From: an uncultured Treponema sp.
GTDB lineage: Bacteria > Spirochaetota > Spirochaetia > Treponematales > Treponemataceae
Direction of reading: 5' to 3'
DNA: 5,822 nt
NCBI GenBank assembly: GCA_946611835.1
Contig: CAMOEE010000162.1
Location: forward strand, 1 to 5,822
Shown: positions 1-3,222 of the stretch, in pieces
How positions within the stretch are numbered: position 1 is the first letter of the stretch
Layout of the letters: each line of letters begins with the position of its first letter
Program-made: the position numbers and the translations under genes
Notes under the pieces: generated by a model
Seen by the model: the letters and a program-made list of their open reading frames with translations, nothing else
What the model was told of the DNA's origin: nothing
Database searches by the model: none

Positions 1-128
1 AGCTTCCAAAAGAAGCCCGAGACTATGTTGAGTTCATCGAAGACTACACAAAAACCGAAGTCGGCATCATCTCAGTAGGCTACGAGCGCAACGAGACATT
101 CATCCGCAACAATCCATGGAGTAAATAA
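1..128 (+). CDS. purA: Adenylosuccinate synthetase, C-terminal end (partial)
   Basis: Only the last 41 codons are in the window; the reading frame starts at base 3 and ends with TAA at 126-128. The peptide contains YVEFIEDY followed by GIISVGYERNETFIR, which matches the C-terminal end of PurA, where a Y-x-x-F-I-E segment is followed by a conserved I-S-x-G-x-E-R-x-x-T strand. PurA joins IMP and aspartate, using GTP, to give adenylosuccinate in the cytosolic AMP branch of purine synthesis. The active site and GTP-binding parts lie upstream, outside the window, so the call depends on the tail motif alone. The gene is followed 20 bases later by a strong terminator, so it is the last gene of its transcript and converges on the toxin-antitoxin pair. 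Confidence 0.85.
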   Translation, partial: LPKEARDYVEFIEDYTKTEVGIISVGYERNETFIRNNPWSK

Positions 129-147
129 GTTAAAATAAAAGCAAAAG

Positions 148-177
148 GCGCACCTCAAATCGGGGTGCGTTTTTTTT
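148..177 (+). terminator. Rho-independent terminator after purA
   Basis: The arms CGCACCTC (149-156) and GGGGTGCG (162-169) pair over 8 bp, including one G-T wobble, around a 5-base loop. Eight T residues follow directly (170-177). This is a textbook intrinsic terminator for purA. The A-rich stretch before the stem (131-146) would be U-rich when read from the other strand, so the hairpin may also stop transcription of vapBC, whose stop codon is only about 10 bases away. Confidence 0.92.
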
Positions 178-186
178 ACGGGACGG

Positions 187-621
187 CTAATTTTGTGAAA
201 ACCAATCCAATAAAGCTAGAGTGCTGCAAGATTTTAGTGCTGAAAAATCTTTGGTATTTCGTGTGACCAGAATCATTCCGTTTGCAATTGCCATGGAAGC
301 GATTTTTAAGTCTGAATCTGGCATTGGACTGCCGGTTTCTTCAAGCCTGACTTTTAAATCGGTATATATCCACGCACAATTTGAGTCAAAAGGCAGGATA
401 TCGAAATAGGCCTGAATCTGATTCAAAAGGAAATCTTCGAGCCTCTCTTTTCTGGAGCCATTGGGCAGGCGTTTTACCCCGTATAATGATTCTGACCATG
501 CAACTACAGGAATCGCAGAAATCTTTTGGTTTTGGATGACTTTTTGTACAAGCTCCTCGTTTGGCTTTGGTTTTGCGAGCTCAGAATAAATGTTCGTGTC
601 GAGAAGGTAAATAGGCTTCAT
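187..621 (-). CDS. vapC: PIN-domain ribonuclease toxin, VapC-like
   Basis: A 144-residue PIN-domain protein. Acidic residues expected for the Mg2+-binding active site are visible: D8 in the N-terminal YLLDTN motif, E44 in the SES helix, D104 in PDSDLKIAS and D125 in TRNTKDF. VapC toxins are RNases, often cutting tRNA or rRNA, held inactive by the partner antitoxin; the target here is unknown. The start at 621 is preferred over an in-frame ATG at 642. It begins directly after a purine-rich site (AGGGGGGAAGGA, 636-625), starts with the usual short MK-x-YLLDTN, and overlaps the antitoxin stop as ATGA, which implies translational coupling. Length and motifs look intact, so the toxin is probably functional. 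A 20-base stretch coding for part of the active-site helix (295-314) also occurs in a non-coding position at 2083-2102. Confidence 0.9.
   Translation of the reverse strand: MKPIYLLDTNIYSELAKPKPNEELVQKVIQNQKISAIPVVAWSESLYGVKRLPNGSRKERLEDFLLNQIQAYFDILPFDSNCAWIYTDLKVRLEETGSPMPDSDLKIASMAIANGMILVTRNTKDFSALKSCSTLALLDWFSQN
295..314. repeat. 20-base match to the intergenic repeat at 2083-2102
   Basis: GGAAGCGATTTTTAAGTCTG is identical to 2083-2102. Here it lies inside vapC, antisense to the gene, and its complement encodes the conserved PIN segment SDLKIAS. A 14-base part (293-306) also matches hrpB at 5187-5200. Because the protein segment is conserved in the PIN family, this copy is probably native vapC sequence and not an insertion, so its membership of the repeat family is doubtful. 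Confidence 0.4.
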
Positions 622-950
622 TTTTCCTTCCCCCCTGCCCATAGTTCAGAGAGACTTGAAATTTCGTCTGCACGAGGGTGATTTTCAATTTTACGTTCTG
701 CTGTGAAAATCTTTTCTATTTCAGAATTTGAAAATACCGAGTTTGAAAGAATTGAAAGGCTTTTACTACGCCAAGCCATAAGACTTTCAGCAAAAGAAGA
801 ATTTTTATTGGCTTCGTTAAAAGCACTCACCGAAGCCAGAACAGCAACAGCCTTGCCATGCCGAGAAATCTGCACAGGCTCGCCATTTTCGACAAGATGA
901 AGAAGATGAGTAAAACCGTTTTTTGCTTCTTTGACTGCCACGCTATTCAT
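618..950 (-). CDS. vapB: Phd/YefM-family antitoxin of the VapC-like toxin
   Basis: A 110-residue protein whose first 45 residues have the Phd/YefM fold signature: SVAVKEAKNGFTHLLHLVENGEPVQISRHGKAVAVLAS. This matches the family's S-x-x-E-A-(K/R)-x-x-F-x-x-L-(L)-x-x-V-x-x-G-E-x-x-x-I-(T/S)-(R/K)-x-G-x-x-x-A-V-(L) pattern. This half normally dimerises and binds the operator. The remaining part is charged and probably wraps the toxin; it is longer than in many 80-90 residue relatives. The gene lies first in the operon and its TGA overlaps the toxin ATG. The start is supported by GAGGTGG (961-955) four bases upstream. The antitoxin symbol is used loosely: by fold it is Phd-like, while the partner is VapC-like. 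Confidence 0.85.
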   Translation of the reverse strand: MNSVAVKEAKNGFTHLLHLVENGEPVQISRHGKAVAVLASVSAFNEANKNSSFAESLMAWRSKSLSILSNSVFSNSEIEKIFTAERKIENHPRADEISSLSELWAGGKEK

Positions 951-967
951 TAAGCCACCTCAAGATG

Positions 968-996
968 AGGATAGCATAAAGTAGCTACTTTGTCAA
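968..996 (-). promoter_or_regulatory. vapBC promoter with a very short leader
   Basis: Read on the minus strand, TTGACA (996-991) is a perfect -35 hexamer. A 17-base spacer follows, then TATCCT (973-968), a 4/6 match to TATAAT. Transcription should start near 961-962, leaving a leader of about 11 bases that consists of little more than the GAGGTGG ribosome binding site and the ATG at 950. Hexamers and spacing are read directly; the start point is inferred. Confidence 0.7.
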
Positions 997-1007
997 ATTT
1001 GTAGCTA
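978..1007. promoter_or_regulatory. Putative vapBC operator, two GTAGCTA sites
   Basis: A perfect 14-base palindrome, AAAGTAGCTACTTT (978-991), sits between the -10 and -35 hexamers of the vapBC promoter. The same core GTAGCTA recurs at 1001-1007, exactly 20 bp (about two helical turns) from the first at 981-987, just outside the -35. Two same-face sites covering a promoter are what is expected for Phd-type antitoxins, which autorepress with help from the toxin. That this antitoxin binds here is inferred from position and symmetry. Confidence 0.6.
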
Positions 1008-1116
1008 TAAATTTTATTAATCGATTGAATGAATGTTGTAACTGCTGGCTAATCCAGACTGTCTAAATCAGCTGTAATTTCTCCATATTATGACTCAAAA
1101 TGCCGAAAATAATAGC

Positions 1117-2058
1117 ATGAAAATTTCTTCGTCTGTTTTTTTTGCTTTGCTCGTTGCGGCGGTGAGCCTCCAGTGTTCAAAAAATTCTGAGCTTGTGGAG
1201 GAGTTGCCGGAAGTTGTGGCCGTTGAAGAGCCTTTGCCGCTGGAGACCTTTATTGACGGAAAGGTTTTGAGCAAAAAAGCTGATTTGTGCCTTTTCGGGC
1301 GGGATTCGGTCATGCACGGTGTGATTAAACTTTCATGTGGTGATGATATTTCTGTTCTCGAAATCGACGGCGTGATTGATGAAAAATTTATTCCTGAAAA
1401 AAATGAGGACGTGGGAGGACAAACTAACGATAGTTATGCTTCAAGCGAAAGTGCAGACAAAAACGCTCAAAATTCCCAAAAGGGCATAGAATATGTGCAT
1501 GTCGTCCACGAAAACATGGATTTTTGGCTTGAAAAGTCGGTTTTTGCCCTCCGCTGTGAAAATGCCGTGGCGATTGAGAAGACTTTTTTGTATGCTGATC
1601 CGGCTTTGACCCAAAAACTTGAAAGCCCGCAGGGGCCGCTGAAATTTGCAGAAAAAATTGCGAAGGCAAAAGACATGGCAGATGGTGAAACAACGGAAGC
1701 TGCTGAGACAAAAAATCCAGAGTCGGCAAAAATTTTCTTTTATGACACGAAAGAAAAAAATGTTCGCCAGGCTTTCGTTTTGGCTTCTTCAATCAGCACA
1801 AGAAAAGATGACATCGTGGTAAGCCAGATTGCCGAAGAACTCAAAGTGACCAAGCGGGCCGTCCCAAGGAACGAGCTTTTTGCAAGGGCCGCTAAGTACA
1901 AGCCCTGCAAGAAAGTGCTTGCGGCCTTGAATGCCCAAAAAACTGAGACAAAGACTTACAATTATCAGGAAGTCCTCAAGTCCATGCAGAAAATGTCTTT
2001 CGGCGTGAATGTGGAAGAGCTGCTGACGGTTGACCAGTCCAAGGACCCCTTTAAGTGA
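1117..2058 (+). CDS. Probable lipoprotein with SH3-like segments, function unknown
   Basis: 313 residues from the preferred ATG at 1117. An in-frame ATG at 1090 would add nine polar residues before the signal peptide; neither start has a clear ribosome binding site. The N-terminus is K2, then a hydrophobic stretch (SVFFALLVAAVSLQ), then C20-SKN. This resembles a spirochaete lipoprotein signal with a non-standard lipobox (SLQ before Cys), so the product is probably lipid-anchored in the envelope. Residues 46-94 and 125-180 are beta-rich, and YVHVVHENMDFWLEKSVFAL followed by AVAIEKTFLYADPAL resembles bacterial SH3-like domains. The linker between them (about 97-123) is low-complexity and carries the dispersed repeat (GQTNDSY). 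The C-terminal 100 residues are charged and probably helical. The family was not recognised and no enzymatic motif is seen. Confidence 0.7.
   Translation: MKISSSVFFALLVAAVSLQCSKNSELVEELPEVVAVEEPLPLETFIDGKVLSKKADLCLFGRDSVMHGVIKLSCGDDISVLEIDGVIDEKFIPEKNEDVGGQTNDSYASSESADKNAQNSQKGIEYVHVVHENMDFWLEKSVFALRCENAVAIEKTFLYADPALTQKLESPQGPLKFAEKIAKAKDMADGETTEAAETKNPESAKIFFYDTKEKNVRQAFVLASSISTRKDDIVVSQIAEELKVTKRAVPRNELFARAAKYKPCKKVLAALNAQKTETKTYNYQEVLKSMQKMSFGVNVEELLTVDQSKDPFK
1417..1437 (+). repeat. Dispersed AAACTAACG repeat, copy in the lipoprotein gene
   Basis: GGAC followed by AAACTAACGATAGTTAT (1421-1437). AACTA and TAGTT form a 5-bp dyad around ACGA. The 17-base core is identical to 3870-3886 in hrpB. 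Translated in frame it gives GQTNDSY in a serine-rich linker between two structured segments. Confidence 0.7.
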
Positions 2059-2065
2059 TGCTGTG

Positions 2066-2102
2066 GGAGAAAAACTAATCTGGGAAGCGATTTTTAAGTC
2101 TG
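2066..2102 (+). repeat. Intergenic, apparently long form of the dispersed repeat
   Basis: This stretch begins GGAGAAAAACTAAT and ends GGAAGCGATTTTTAAGTCTG (2083-2102). It aligns end to end, with a gap of a few bases, with 5177-5203 in hrpB (GGACAAACGAAT then GGAAGCGATTTTAAG). It links the AAACTAA front half seen in several genes with the GAAGCGATTTTTAAG back half. It occupies much of the 92-base gap between the lipoprotein gene and the Gx-family gene, in which no terminator hairpin is visible. Confidence 0.5.
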
Positions 2103-2115
2103 TTCAATTTCCCCA

Positions 2116-2144
2116 TTACCAAACAAACTTCTTTCTATTATAAT
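2116..2144 (+). promoter_or_regulatory. Promoter of the Gx-ecfT-hrpB operon
   Basis: TTACCA (2116-2121, 4/6 match to TTGACA), a 17-base spacer, and a perfect TATAAT (2139-2144). The next gene starts only six bases after the -10 box, at 2151, and no Shine-Dalgarno sequence precedes that ATG. The transcript may therefore begin at or next to the A of the start codon, giving a leaderless mRNA. Confidence 0.65.
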
Positions 2145-2150
2145 ATTCAC

Positions 2151-2792
2151 ATGCCTCGTGCCAGACTCATTTCCTTTCTTTCTGCCCTTTGTCTTTTTCT
2201 CGCTGCCGTTGAAAATGCGATTCCTAAGCCGTTGCCTTTTTTGCGACTGGGGCTTGCCAATCTTCCGGTCATTCTGGCGCTTTTTTTGCTTCGCCGTCGG
2301 CAAGTTTTTTCGCTTGTTTTGTTTAAAGTTCTTGCTCAGGGCGTGATTTCGGGAACGCTTTTTTCGTATATTTTTTTGTTTTCGGCGGGCGGTTCTTTTG
2401 CTTCGGCACTTGCCATGATGGTGATTTATGAGATTTGCGGGAAAAGGAAGGGTGACTTTTGTGAGGAAAATGCGAGTAACGGATGGCAAACTAACGAACG
2501 AAAGTTTTTATCTGTTTCCGCGATTGGGATTTCTTTGTCAGGTGCTTTTGCAAATACTTTTGCCCAGCTGATTCTTGCGAGATTCTTTCTTTTTGGTGAA
2601 AATACGAAATACATTGCGCCGGTTCTGCTTGTCTCAGGCTTGACTACGGGTTTTGCACTTGGTGTGTTTGCGGAGCTTTTCATGCAGAAGTCTAAGTGGT
2701 TTAAGGCACGATTGTCTGCGGAAGCTGTCATTCCAACTCAGGTGGATTCGTCTTTTACAAATAGCGAGGTGAAAAAATCTGATGAAATCTGA
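2151..2792 (+). CDS. HepS1/Gx-family membrane protein (heptaprenyl diphosphate synthase component I-like)
   Basis: 213 residues, strongly hydrophobic. The order of motifs fits the family annotated as heptaprenyl diphosphate synthase component I or Gx transporter: a first helix (5-22), then ENAIPKPLPFLRLGLANLPVILALFLL (21-47) with the conserved LGLAN signature, a helix-rich middle (52-96), SAIGISLSGAFANTFAQLILARFFLFG (123-149) and a last helix (155-176). Despite the synthase name, this family is widely regarded as a membrane protein like an ECF transporter S component, probably handling a redox or isoprenoid compound; the substrate is unknown. The following EcfT-like gene supports an ECF-type module. 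Residues about 98-119 form an extra polar loop carrying the dispersed repeat (QTNERKF). The start has no ribosome binding site, but the family N-terminus begins close to it. Confidence 0.82.
   Translation: MPRARLISFLSALCLFLAAVENAIPKPLPFLRLGLANLPVILALFLLRRRQVFSLVLFKVLAQGVISGTLFSYIFLFSAGGSFASALAMMVIYEICGKRKGDFCEENASNGWQTNERKFLSVSAIGISLSGAFANTFAQLILARFFLFGENTKYIAPVLLVSGLTTGFALGVFAELFMQKSKWFKARLSAEAVIPTQVDSSFTNSEVKKSDEI
2485..2514 (+). repeat. Dispersed AAACTAACG repeat, copy in the Gx-family gene
   Basis: GGCAAACTAACG followed by AACGAAAGTTTTTATCTG. AAACT and AGTTT form a dyad around nine bases. In frame it encodes WQTNERKF, the same QTN phase as the copies in the lipoprotein gene and hrpB. It falls in a loop between membrane segments where related proteins are usually shorter. 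Confidence 0.55.
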
Positions 2793-3222
2793 AATCATTT
2801 TAACAGCCGCAATCTGGTTCTTCGTTCTGATTTTTTTCATTCTTGCCTGCGTAAAGTACTGTCGTATCCGTGTTTTTCCACCGCTTGTAATTGTTCTTTC
2901 GGTCACTTTTTTTACGCTTTTATCTCCAGCGGGAGAAGTTTTACTATCGCTCGGTAGTTTTAAAATCACTTTGGACTCTCTTTTGCTGGGCTTGCGTCGG
3001 AGCGGAATCCTGGTCGGGATGGTTTTTCTTTCGAGACTTATTATTTCTCAGAAATCTGGAAAAGCCTTTATGAGTCATGGAGGCATAATATCAAACAAAC
3101 TAACGGAAGTTTTCTTTTTTCTCAATTTACTAACCGAAAAGAAAATTTCCTTCAAGAAAGGTCATATTATCGAAGCTATAGACCAGCGGCTTTGTGAAAT
3201 CTGGGATGCGTATGAACACTGA
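2782..3222 (+). CDS. Small EcfT-like membrane protein
   Basis: 146 residues. It has two hydrophobic helices near the N-terminus (5-25, 32-50) and then ITLDSLLLGLRRSGILVGMVFLSRLIIS (62-89). This last segment resembles the portion of ECF transporter transmembrane proteins (EcfT/CbiQ) that contains L-x-x-G-L-x-R-x-x-R-like helices. The C-terminal third (ISFKKGHIIEAIDQRLCEIW) is probably cytoplasmic. The protein is shorter than a typical EcfT of about 250 residues, so it may be a reduced, lineage-specific partner of the preceding Gx-family protein. GAGGTG (2766-2771) lies 10 bases before the start. It overlaps the upstream stop by 11 bases and the downstream hrpB start by 11, implying coupled translation. 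No ATPase gene is nearby, so energy coupling would need an ECF ATPase encoded elsewhere. The assignment is moderate. Confidence 0.6.
   Translation: MKSEIILTAAIWFFVLIFFILACVKYCRIRVFPPLVIVLSVTFFTLLSPAGEVLLSLGSFKITLDSLLLGLRRSGILVGMVFLSRLIISQKSGKAFMSHGGIISNKLTEVFFFLNLLTEKKISFKKGHIIEAIDQRLCEIWDAYEH
3095..3118 (+). repeat. AAACTAACG repeat-like sequence in the EcfT-like gene
   Basis: ACAAACTAACGGAAG followed by TTTTCTTTT contains the exact 9-base core (3097-3105). Unlike the other copies it is read in a different codon phase (NKLTEVFFF), and that peptide looks like ordinary helix sequence for this protein. It may be chance or an old, absorbed copy. Confidence 0.35.

Noticed and set aside
622..642. 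Earlier in-frame ATG for vapC
   Set aside because: The region is the purine-rich ribosome binding site for the ATG at 621, and the shorter protein has the standard PIN N-terminus and an ATGA overlap with the antitoxin stop.
1021..1089. Promoter for the lipoprotein gene
   Set aside because: TATTAT at 1086-1091 and AT-rich words near 1006-1019 could be -10 boxes, but none has a convincing -35 at a proper distance, so no site is annotated.
1090..1116. Earlier in-frame ATG for the lipoprotein gene
   Set aside because: It would place nine polar residues before the signal peptide and has no ribosome binding site; the ATG at 1117 gives a normal MK-hydrophobic-Cys lipoprotein start. It remains possible.
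1424..1792. Minus-strand open frame of 122 codons
   Set aside because: It is antisense to the lipoprotein gene, with composition that follows the opposite strand and no recognisable domain or start signal.
2094..2489. Minus-strand open frame rich in Lys/Arg
   Set aside because: It mirrors the hydrophobic codons of the Gx-family gene; the basic composition is an artefact of reading that gene backwards.
3127..3150. TTACTAACCGAAAAG as a second repeat in the EcfT-like gene
   Set aside because: Only seven or eight bases resemble the core and the codon phase differs; too weak to count.
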